Assembly: GCA_020055645.1 (NCBI GenBank)
Contig: CM034547.1
Coordinates: 44,966,409 to 45,030,408, forward strand
DNA from: Tomocerus qinae
Taxonomy: Eukaryota > Arthropoda > Collembola > Entomobryomorpha > Tomoceridae
Direction: 5' to 3'
Length of the DNA stretch: 64,000 nucleotides
Shown piece after piece: positions 11,601 through 22,836 of the stretch. The position numbers and the translations under genes are program-made. Below the pieces are notes generated by a model. The model was given only the letters and a program-made list of their open reading frames with translations. It had not been told where the DNA came from and made no database searches. Numbering within the stretch: the stretch's first letter is position 1; each line of letters opens with the position of its first letter.

Positions 11601-14600
11601 AATGAAATTCCATCAATGGAGCGTCCCTCAGGAGCCCAATCAGGTTCTTCAACCCCAGGTCTGTATACTTGAGCCTCTGGTAGTCCTCTCTTTTTGAAAT
11701 AATTAGAAAATAGAGATTTGAAAAATGAACAAATAGGACAGGAAAACATCCAGTCAAGTGCACTGCGGAAAGCTGGCTTTTCTCTGCTATCTAGCTCCCG
11801 TGACTTGAGCACACCAATAGTTGTGCATGCTACAGAAACACAGGATACCATGACAAGTAAATGTCCAATTAACACTGCTGGCACATAGTAAATAAGACAC
11901 GAGTAGCTAGCAACAAGGAAGCAATTGCGAAAGGTTTCGACCCATTCTCCACACAGCAGTCGGTAGCTCAACATTAAAGAATGGGGAATGTCCACGAAAT
12001 TCCATCTTGGATAATTTTCATTAGGAAAGGACATAATTCCATCTGCAGATAAAAGAGTCTCTAAATTAATTCCAGTTTGAATGGCCAAAACTAAAGTACA
12101 TCTGCGCTTTTACAAAATAACTCAATTACCTGTATAAATCGGTCCTAAATGAATTGTTGCCATAATGGTAATAATAAATAAAAACATCCCTAGAAGGGAA
12201 TACAGACTCCAAAACAATCCTGTAGTATTCATGTAAACTTCTAAGAGGATTTGCAAAGTAGAAAATCGAGGAACGAGTTTTAATACGCGATACTGTCAAA
12301 AAGAGTTAAATTATACAATAGAATAATCCTAAATCTCAACGACATTTTAAGCAGCTTTCTTTCAACTTACAGGAATTGCGCTAAGTATTAACAACATATT
12401 TTCCAAGTCCTGTAATTGTCGGGCTTCTCCGGCCTTGTCCGCCTCAAAGTTTATCCAGTTAACCGAAATAATGGTGAGGTAATAGGTACAACCAACGATA
12501 ACGATTATAAAATCGACGATATTCCAATTTTTCGAAAAGTACGGTTTTGGTCCATATGCAATTATTTTGATAATGGCTTCCAGTGTGTAAAAGCAAACAA
12601 AGGTCTGCAACGTAAAAGAATGAAACATTGTCAATAGGTGAGATACTTATGGATATTATAAAAGTGTGCAATTATTAAACAACTTTACCATATCAGCAAT
12701 AAAAAAACTTTGAATAAATCCTGGCTGTTTCGAAATTGACGAATAATACTGATACTGAAAACCGCCCAGTGCAAATAAAAACGTGACAGAGATATCGACG
12801 ATAACTATAACTGTTATGAAAATTTCTGCCGCATGGTGCATTCCATATCCTGTTTCAGAGGAAGGTACCGATGACAGTATATCATTTGAAACTGAAGATG
12901 ATGAAGGAGCTTGGTCTCCATTTTCAGGGTGTAAATTGCCTTTTTTAATTTTCTGAATAAGTGAATTGGCTACAATCCCATAAGCTAGGACTCCGATGGC
13001 AAATGTTCCGAGGAAGAACGCAACGAGGAAAAATATTGTGTACCATGGACCAGCAGCATTCCAAATCTGAAACAGCCAAAGTGGTTTATGACTTTAAAAA
13101 GGAAAGGGTCGTCATTAGAAGTAAAAGGTGCATGGTAGGGTCCTTAGTATATAAACCATAAATTTAAGTTGCCATTTAATTATGTGTCAAACCTGATTGT
13201 AAAGCTCCTGAGGATAATCTTGAAAAATAAGGCGCACCATTGTAAATATCGTCCAAGGTAATGAATCAAAAGAAGTTTGGCCATCGTTAGGATTTTCTCC
13301 ACAGTTTGGCATGCAAGTATAACCTTCAGGACAACTTCTGAAAACACAATTAGGTGCCTGCTAATAGAGCACTCAAACTTTCATGAAGATAAAATAAAAG
13401 TAACTAATACTAGCTGTCATGCTTCTGTGCTTACACTTCATATCAAGCACTAAAAGGTTCTCTAACCTCGTTCCTGAGTAATTCCCGCAAATGGCGTACT
13501 CCGTTATACTGTCTTTGTACCAGTAGCTTCCATTTTTGCAGGAAGTAGTTGGAAAATTGAAAAGAGCTACCCGAGATAAATTCCTAAAAGACTTCACGTT
13601 GTTTTGTACACATTTTGATCTCAGTGACGTAAAGTACAACTTTTGGGCTAAGATGGAAAGTCCTGTGATTGGAATTAGAGCGTAGAGACACATCTCAAAT
13701 AGACGCAATCCAGTATTGACAACTAAACAGAATGCTTCTAATAAATCTAAAAAGCAATTTAAAAATGTTATTGTGCAAACCTCATCGTTAACAATTTCCA
13801 GTAACTTTTAAAATTTCCTTTCAGTGTTACCTGGAATCAAAGGAATAATTTTAAGGATTCTAAGCGCTTTAATCGAATCAAATATCGGATGTGGAATCAA
13901 TAAAGACGCTGCTCTGTAAGTTATGGACATCAAATAAAATATTCAACGTTCCAATACAAAAACAATCAAGCCATTTCTTATCGTTTGTTTGGTAAATTGA
14001 ACACATTTGACAGTTATCTGTTATATATAGCGTAAAGGTTGATATTTATATTTGTACTGATTACTTACGATCCTGAAATGATAAAAAGGTCTAGCCAACT
14101 CCAGGGTATCCGAAAGCAAGTGAATTGATCCAAAATTACTCCTCGGGCGACCATCTTCAGACACAACTCAAAGGTATAAATGGAAATGAAAACCAATCTA
14201 ATCAGAAAGCACAAAAGAGTTTTATTAACTGGAGGGTTTTGGCCCTGATTAGAATTGGAAGAAATAAGATCACACAATACACTTAGTCAAGTGACTGCCT
14301 GCTGGAAATGAATTGGACGGAAATATAAAAACAATGAATAGTACGTCTAAAAAAGCGTCGTTCTTACTCGAATATTTGATTTAATCTTGTAGTAGATATC
14401 TGCTGCTCTTCCTCTACAAACGGAAAAGGGAAGAATCTCTCTGGTAGTCCCCAGAGCAGAAGAAAACAATTGATCATGACAGCTGCGACAATGAAAGCGG
14501 AGAAGATCCAATGAGTCAGGACATAAATTGCCTCACGGCGAAGTAGGCCGAATGGACTCAGCAGGAAAGAACCTCTTTTGGCACTGAATCTGTGTATTGT

Positions 14601-15999
14601 CTTCTTTCTCCCGATTACCACAAAAGTCTATAGGTGATACGAAAGAGAGAACCCAAAGAGACATAAGACAACCGGCCGGATAAATAAAACTATAGTTTTC
14701 CTGTTCTATTCCGCACTCCAGGCATTCAAAGACCCGGCACGTACATCCAATCCATTTATACTCATGACTCATACTGTCTCATGCTATATTATATTAATAC
14801 CGCATTCATAATGTATACAAGAAATAAGAAGAAGATAAGAAAACTGTCTTTGTCTCTTCTCTCCTACCCAGAAAATAGCCTTTCTCGTGAATACTGCCAC
14901 GACTCTTCGCAAAGCAAAGCTTCCTCATTGCCTCTTTCAACTCATTTGGGGTAATGACATGCCGCAAGTCGTCTATTTGTAAATGTCTGCCCAGAATTCC
15001 CAGAAGTATTCTAGACAAAGGCCTTTTATTTCACAAGAACTAACTGTCAGAATAATTCGCAGCTCTCAAATCTGCTAATTTTTTGGGAGATCCTTTAAGT
15101 AAAGAAAATCAGGAAATGAAAAGGATTGTCAGTTTTTGTTCCTTGTCTGTATTTCACCCGTATAGCAAAAGTTCGAGACTATGTGTTTGCACATTAATTT
15201 GACAGCAATGTCAGTGCAATGGTGACAGGTTATTTTCCATCAGTGCCATTAAGACATTAGATACATATTGCTACAGTTTGTCTCAATTACTCTTTATCTA
15301 CTTTCTCCAACTTTCTCCATACCATTCAGCAGAGAACTCAAATAAAATATAAATGAGATATACGGTGCCGAGTGCCCTAACTTGTCAAAGCTACAAATAC
15401 CTAGGTAAAGTCCAGACCTACTATGCTATATATGGAAAATATCTTTAAAATGCACATGAAATGTATGTATTCATAGAAATGCTATATACCAAATGCTTTG
15501 AAAAATACATTTGAAAAATTCGTTCAATTTTTACTATAAGCAATTTCATAAACAAGCTTGCTTTCATGCTGCCTCGTCGTTTAGTGAAAACGGTTATTGA
15601 AAGTAATCGTTATGTCGCCGATAGTCGTTGGTGGTATTACTATATAAAAGAGGATAGTTGTTTCATTACTCTAATGGGGTGATTTATGTTTAATTTTGCA
15701 ATTAAATTAGATACCTGTTGATTTCTGTAGTACGGATCGAACTCCTCAAGTGGAACACATGCCACTGCGTCAGAAAAATCCTTCTGCATAGATTCAGGGA
15801 GCGGCTTTCCATCCCGCAGCAGCGGATTTGGATATAATTTTCTTTTTTTCTTGCCTTTTTCCTTCGGCTTCACTTTGACTCGGCCAAGTCGATCTTGAAG
15901 AATATCTCCTTCCTCTTCGTCATCCTCTTCATAAATCCGAATCGTTCTCAGAGCTTTTCTCGTAAGAATCTTTAAGCTTTTCTCTTGCTCTCGAGCCAT
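8628..15999 (-). CDS. Voltage-gated sodium channel alpha subunit, divergent Nav1-type paralogue
   Basis: Eighteen coding exons: 15999-15715, 14627-14368, 14197-14069, 13913-13831, 13722-13467, 13337-13193, 13066-12689, 12604-12371, 12292-12130, 12090-11570, 11437-11264, 11131-11012, 10911-10789, 10700-10503, 10428-10297, 10195-9980, 9892-9742, 9661-8628. All are GT-AG and in phase, giving about 1533 aa (family usually 1800-2100). The family carries voltage-gated Na+ current across the plasma membrane. The N-terminus ends EEFDPYYRNQQTF as in Nav channels. Domain I starts RFSAKRGSFLLSPFG; the domain II pore has PRWNF and LCGEWVETF; the III-IV linker has IFMT (1071-1074). Filter residues are D378, E693, N1009, S1295. 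S4 charges are reduced in domains I-III. Linkers are short, and the roughly 180-residue C-terminus lacks the usual EF-hand-like and IQ regions. The ATG at 15999 is the first in its frame and has a fair context. Family is certain; ion selectivity is not. Confidence 0.9.
14628..15714 (-). other. First coding intron of the sodium channel gene
   Basis: A 1087-bp intron, much longer than the gene's other introns (most under 200 bp). The donor follows codon CAG (YYRNQQ) and the acceptor is CTATAG before ACT TTT GTG. It contains a 70-codon minus-strand open frame with no ATG that I did not accept as a gene. A long first intron is a usual place for regulatory sequence, but I see no specific site. Confidence 0.7.
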
Positions 16000-18900
16000 T
16001 GTTCTTTCTCCTGCTCTCAATTTTACAAGTGCGCTAATCTTTGGGTTGTATTTGGTATTTGAAGCACGTTTTTATAGGAAAGGTTTGATTCTAATTCTAG
16101 TCGTATATCTGGTCGTACTATAATACAATATTACATTAAATGAATAGTAATTGTCCGTTGGACGAAGTCAATGTAGGAAACGCAAAGACGTGTAGGCTTA
16201 ATAATAAATGGTGAATGAATCTATCTACCTACACGAAGATAGAGTAGTAGGTTGGCTGTTTCTTATAGATAACTCCCACACAATAAAAACGGATACACTT
16301 GGGTAACTATGTAGAAAGGAGTTTGGCGTTACATTAAATACTTATTAGGCAATGCTTTCACCAAAACACGACACAAGTAAACTATCAACGCACCGGGTGG
16401 GCGGGCCTAAACCAATTAGAGTGAAAAATGTACCTGGGCGGATAAATAACACTCTTGAAAGGAGTAAACAGCACTTTCTTCCTTTCAATGTCCTCCAGAA
16501 ACAAAGTACCTAACCACTATATTGACTCTCGTTCACTACCTCTGCACCATATTAATAAAAATGTTACATAATAAGGAGAGCGTGAAGGAATGCAGTTGTT
16601 AAGTTTACACGAGCACTTGGACAGACAGTATTAGGCATCTGGGAAAAATAAATATATTTAAGTGTCATGATGATTTATTCATCAAACTAAACTATACAGT
16701 GGGAGTTCTTAAAGAGAAAGTGTTTACTAAAAGTCAACCCAATAAACATGAGTCGTTAGTTTTGCTTGAAAAGACGAATCGGCCGATTAGGGACTGATGC
16801 TTTGCCTGTGAGTGAATGAATGACTGAGTGCAGACACAGTCTAACGAAAATAAACCAACTTAATGTAATGGATACAGCACAAGATATGCAATGTGCAGCA
16901 GTAAATGCGGACGAGCTATCGCCAACTACTACTCACTGACTTTACTGGGCAAGGTACTGAGTTCTACTAAAGCCAATTCAAATAAAACTCCCGTTAACAA
17001 CAACAGAGCTAGAGATCTTTTCGACGACCCTCCTATACATTATACAATCTAACCTACCACTACTAAATGGTAGAGGCTACAGCTACTATATTATTTCCTA
17101 ACCATACCAAATCATGCTACACGAAAGACTAGGCCAGGCGGGTCAAGCTAGCCACACTATCTACAATTCCTTGCCGCACATCACATTATATGCACTGCAC
17201 TACGGGGAAAGCATTCTTGAAGCGAAAGTGCCAGACGTGTGCTCAACAGGGTTTCCACATAGCTAGTTTTAACCTAATTTGACCCATCCTGTTTACAACC
17301 TATGGAAAAACACAAAATTAATTTACATTGTCATATTGCTTGATTCCTTCATTTTGGAAGAGGATTGGAAAGAACATAACTTGGAAAATGTGCAAAAAAA
17401 GTTCATGAATTATTCCTTTTTACCATTGCATGAACTTTTAATCCACAAGTGCAGAATTAATGTACAAATATTAATCTTCCTAAAATTAACTATTACCAAA
17501 ATATTTGTAAACTGTTGTATCAAGAAAATATTTAGTTGCAGCACTAAAATGTTTCAAAACTTGGCAATATCATGTTTTGATCTAAAACCTGGAATTTTGG
17601 ATCCCTGGTAGTCAGCATAGTGTAGTCCAGCAGTATAGTATTAAGGCAAGAGAAAGCATGGTAAAATTCAGAACTCAGGCAGGGAGACTTTCTCATGTGT
17701 AGAGCAGAATAGAACAGAAGCAGATCGGATTCGACTCCCGGAGACGCAAGCTTTCAACTAATCGATACAGACAGCAGCATCACGCATGTAGTACAACATA
17801 AAATACACGGAGCACATACTAGAACAGTGCTAGCTGTGAACTAGACTAAACCACCCGGTAGTCAACAATGTCTTATCTAACTGTAGTGTATACTTATCAT
17901 ATATGTATTATGGTACAGTATGTACATATATAAATGACAGGGTTAGCAGGTCTGAGTACCTTGTTCACTATGTACACACTCTTCTACTATTCCATACAGT
18001 GTTATACTAGTCATACCTAGTAATTTTGTCCAGGGTTGAGTTTTTACTTTTTTCAGTCGTCTCGATGGCAGTAAATAATTTTATGGGTGCATATAGCCTA
18101 GACTTATACATCAATTCCATATGGGTATATGGAATTAGCAAGCTCATACATACCTCCTTCCGGAGTTAATAAATGTGATTTTAGCTCAGATTGTAAAATT
18201 AGTTTTTCAGAAACAGTTCACGGCTCCCACGAGAAAAACTTAGAGATTACTTCCTTATTTTCGGCATTAAGGGGATTTTTGACCCGCTACTTACTGTGTC
18301 AACATTTATGATGTACAATTAACGTAGGTTCTCATTACATGGCAGTCCTTTTATCCTACTATTTCTTGTTTCCTTTGCTGCATGTTGTTTTCCTTAAAAT
18401 TATTTTCGAATATAGTAGTTACACAATTGGGGAGTGCATTACTGAGAAATTTCTCCAGCTTTGAAAATGGTAGTTTAAAAGCTAACAAGATTTGCCATTT
18501 TCACTTAGGTTTCTCTTTTTACCATTTAACAGCCTGTGGAAATAAGTGTGTGGGTAGTTACACTGGCCATGTCCTTTTGTGTATGTACGATAACGAAGCT
18601 AGTAAAAATGTAATAATAAATAATTGCCTTCATTTCTCAAGTGTTAACTATCTCTATAAAACAATGTATATCTAAGAAAAGGTAAACTACATGTAAATGC
18701 AAACAAATGCTCCCGAATATACTCGGAGACGTCTTAACCACGTAGAAACCTTACTAATACCAATATTCTGCAATAAATCACAATGTAACATAGAAAATGT
18801 AGTGGAGAAAAATTAAATGGGAGTCAAATATTATACTCTGCAGAGTCTGGAGTAAAAATCAATGAGTTGGTTATTATATTCATTTTTACAGGAATATTCC

Positions 18901-21900
18901 CATCCTTCACGGAGATATATACATATAGCAATGTATCTCATCAATATATCATGTCAGAAAATGGGGATTTTACGATGCTCAAGAATCTATAGCCAACGTG
19001 CTCGACAATATTGTAAAGAGGATGAAAACAAAAGAAAGACATAAGGCTGATAAAAGTGTGATCGTTCCCAACTCTATTTGCGTGGTGTAGACGCAAAGGA
19101 GGTTGTCGGGCAGACTCGATTACATAAAAGAGAAGATAAGAAGAGTCGGAAAAGTGGAGGGAGCACAAAGAAAGGCATGATGCAGAACAACGACAACTCA
19201 AATCAAGGCTGACTTTCTTTTAACTTGACTTCCTTTTGAGTGTTTCCTTTTCCTTCGTTTGTCTGTGTAAAGGAGTGAAGAGAGGAAATTCGTTTGTAGT
19301 GTGTAGAAGTCAAAGGGAGAGCTGAAGGCATGAACTGCTACATGACCAGAACCATCCCTACACTTACACTATTTACCCAGTAACGTAGTTTCGTACCTAT
19401 GTGGTGGCTTTTTCTTTCAAGTGTGCATACACTACATAGTTACGTAATGCAGAATATACAAGTGGATTATTGTTTGTACTCGCATGAGTATAAGGAGTGT
19501 AGAACAGAATACAAACTCCAATCACTTTCACTATCTTACTCTTTGGCTTCCTTATAATATCTGAACTTTCTCTCTCTGTCTGTCTGTCTGTCTGCATGTC
19601 TCTGTGTATATCGTTGCTTTGTGTTTGGTGCCTGTTTGTCGGGGATTATTCTTTGGCCCAGTTTAGCCAACTTTACGTAGCTTATTTCATTCATTTGGTA
19701 GGGAGTTAAAACCAGAGATACGATTGCCTGCATGGCTCAGATTTACTGACTTTCACTTCACTATTTTTTACTCCAAGAGCAGTCTATCTTCATGATAGGA
19801 GCAAATTGTATAGGGAGGCACACAGCATAGCATGGACAGTGTGAAATGCATAATATTATGTAGGACATAGATATAAAAGGTATGTTATATTATATAGACG
19901 TCAAACTCTCCCTGGGCAGTAGTGCAGTCAACTCAGGTACATTCCGGCACACACAAGTTGTAAAACCACGAACCAGATCGTGTTTGAAATCCTGTCTGTC
20001 TCTACACTCTCTCTTCTCTCCCACGGTGAAGCGGTGGTCGTCTTGTTGTCTTATGTTTGTGCTATTATTATTGCATAAAAGGAGGCTTTATTCCTAAGGT
20101 AGAATTTCCACGTATATATAACAAGGTGAATAACTAGTGATTAATTTTTTAGGCGTTTTTAATTAGAATTTTGAAAATTCACGGATGAGCCACGTTTGAA
20201 ATATGTATGAGCCCCCTCCAGAAAAATTCCTTTGGCTACGACGAGTGCACAGAAAGATTTTATTAAACCTTTCTACATTGAATTTATCTGTATGCAATGC
20301 ACCGTTTTTAGAGTAGTAGGCTCAGAGTTTCAGTTTCACCTTAATGCTCCATATAAATAGACATTGAATATTACGTTACATAGGACCGTAACACGATAGG
20401 CACTTATTTCCACACACAGAAAGCAAAGCATGTCATTTAACAGAGCGAGACGAGAAAGGAAGCCAAGGGAAATAGTAGAGAAAACCAAACCGCACAATTA
20501 CATTAAAGAACACCTACAGACTTTTACAGTAGTGCTTCATTTTAACTTGACTTTGGCTACAAGAGTCAAGGTACCTTTAACAACATGTAGAGTATGTGTG
20601 CCCACGCGATTTATTTAAATGAAAGAAGTCGTATTATTAAACAGTTGGATATTAGCTACATGTAATCTATACGACTACTTATACACAATAGAGACTACTA
20701 CTAGTATAAGGCTTTCTGGCATGTAAATTGTTAGCATGTGTGTGTGGAGTAGTCGGTGTGTGTCGAATCAAGCGAGAAAATGGAATTTACTTACACTCGT
20801 AGTATATTGACCATAACTGTACGATGAAAGTGTGCACATTGCTGTCACATTACATTTTCATTGTGAATTTTCAGAGCTGAGAGAAAGTCAGCGAAGGAAA
20901 ATGAATTTTCTCCATGGCCAGACCAGCTTTAAGGTTTTCCTCTCACTCCGACGAGAAAAGTCAGATTCCGCTCTACAAGATAAGCAACGGCTGTGTACGG
21001 CTTTGTTGCTAGAAACTATTATACCACTAGACTTTGCCAACCTTATACTGTCTTCTACCACTGCAGTGTCAAATGACTATTTTTCCTCCCAACTACAGAT
21101 ACAAATGTATATCTGTAGTAATGAATGTTTTTTTAAGTTATTAGTTAGTTCCCTATATATAATATAGAGCATGGGAATTGTAAAAAATGTTCTGAAAGAA
21201 AGTAAGACATGACTTAGTGGCATAATAGAGCTGGCTATGCGAAAAACTTTATTTTATTACGTATCTATGTATTATGCATAAAAATGTCTAGCAGAACATC
21301 TACATATGCATTATGTAGCTATGCATAAACTACGTGGGTGCATTTTCTCACATTACCATTCATTATTACCTACCTATAGTAATGTGTGCGTGCAATTCTA
21401 ATAGTAGACTATGCATAATGCATTAGCTACACATACTGCCTTTTATTTAAATGAGCCATATTATAACATGTCTTTTCTGCCTTTATCCACATGTATATTG
21501 AATATATTAGGTGTAACTATGTATAAGCTAATGTAGATTTTCAGTCTATCTAAATATGCAATGTAATAATATATTTTATTTCCTGGTATGTTATGTTGTA
21601 ATGCATCAGTAGTACATATTACATATCTGCAAGTATCTCGGCCACTAAAGCTATGCATTGCGATGTAGGAAAGTTAAACTACTTTTTATGATCTTTGCAT
21701 GTGCCGCATTTATTTTTTCTGTACTTTAAGTGTAATGGCACTACTGCCGTATTCTTACTATACTACATAACTCCATATACGTAGCAATCTACTTTTCCCT
21801 TCCGTTATTTCCACTATAGCCCAACTCTTAGCTTTAGCCTACACTTTATTTAATAGTGTCTGATTATGTACTTGCTGGCTACTTCTACTACTATAAGTAT

Positions 21901-22360
21901 GTATGCTACTATATGTATGCACATGTATTTGTTACAGTGCAGATAAGAAATTTAAACTTTTTCAAACACACTAGCCAAAAGAAACCGGTGCTAAACATCA
22001 TTGAACTTACAGTTTCAGCTGCAGCATTGTAATTACTTGGAATAAGAGATAAATTTTAATTACTATTCTTATCCGTTGACAATTGTTTTGTCGATCTAAC
22101 AGACATAAGTCTAGTGAACCATATCATTAAATACTACTTAATATACGCCGTGACGGCAAGATAAATCTATGAATTCATTCCCTGTTGTTTCCGGAGATAG
22201 ATAGTAGTAAACATAATATATTACCCTTTAGCATGCTTACTTTTAAACGGACGATAAACCTATTTGGTGATTTTATATGCTTCATTATTAATATACCCTA
22301 CTATCATTTGTAGTTATATTTTTATCTACGTTAGGTAAGCTGAAAAACAGTTTTATATAA
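16000..22360. other. Gene-less region upstream of the channel
   Basis: AT-rich non-coding DNA starting at the channel start codon; the channel promoter and 5' UTR should lie in the first part. It contains a short (TCTG)n tract at 19575-19594. Open frames of up to about 110 codons (17279-17611, 18382-18675, 20832-21167) have no recognisable domain or coding-like pattern and are regarded as chance. Confidence 0.5.
19575..19594. repeat. (TCTG)n microsatellite
   Basis: Five perfect TCTG units following a short CT-rich run and followed by CATGTCTCTG. Ordinary simple repeat. Confidence 0.9.
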
Positions 22361-22836
22361 ATCAAAACTTTCACCAATACAAATATAATTTTCACATACA
22401 CTAAAATTTCACTAATAATTATAAAGAAATAGATTATTTTCACAAACAAAAAATTAAAGTTTTAACTTTCCCCAACACAAAAAAAATTTTTTCAATATAT
22501 ACTATAACTTTCACCAGAACAAAAAATATTTTCATATACATCAAAAATTTCACCAATACAAATATAATTTTATATGCACTAAAATTTCACTAATACCTAT
22601 AGAGAAATAGATTGTATTAATACTTTCACCAGCAAAAAAAATCCATTATAAATTAAAACTTTCTCCAATACAGAAAAATAATTTCCATTGTGTGCTAAAA
22701 CTTTCACCAGGATAAAAATTAATTTTCATGGATCCTAAAATTTTCACCAGCAAAAAATTGGCTTTCATTGTATACTAAAATTTCACCAGCACAAAAACTA
22801 TAATTTTCATTCTATACTATAATTTTCACCAATATA
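22361..22836. repeat. Degenerate tandem repeat, about 39-bp unit with higher-order period
   Basis: Twelve diverged units, each marked by TTTCACCA or a close variant, begin at 22369, 22407, 22467, 22509, 22548, 22585, 22624, 22660, 22702, 22742, 22781 and 22824. Spacings are 36-43 bp except one of 60. The unit is roughly ACTAAAA-TTTCACCA-NNACAAAAA-TAATTTTCAT. A longer period is superimposed: ATCAAAA..TTTCACCAATACAA recurs 179 bp on (22361 and 22540), and AGAAATAGATT recurs 178 bp on. It is an AT-rich minisatellite with no coding capacity. Confidence 0.85.

Noticed and set aside
14806-15018. 70-codon minus-strand open frame in the channel's first intron
   Set aside because: It starts at TTG, has no recognisable domain, and the exons on either side join directly in a perfect Nav reading (YYRNQQ|TFVVIG). 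It could be an optional exon but nothing supports that.
17279-17611. 110-codon open frame in an AT-rich block upstream of the channel
   Set aside because: It starts at TTG and its Ile/Leu/Lys/Phe-rich content is explained by base composition.
17700-17760. B-box-like GATTCGACTCC suggesting a tRNA
   Set aside because: No matching A box, acceptor stem or Pol III T-run at suitable distances.
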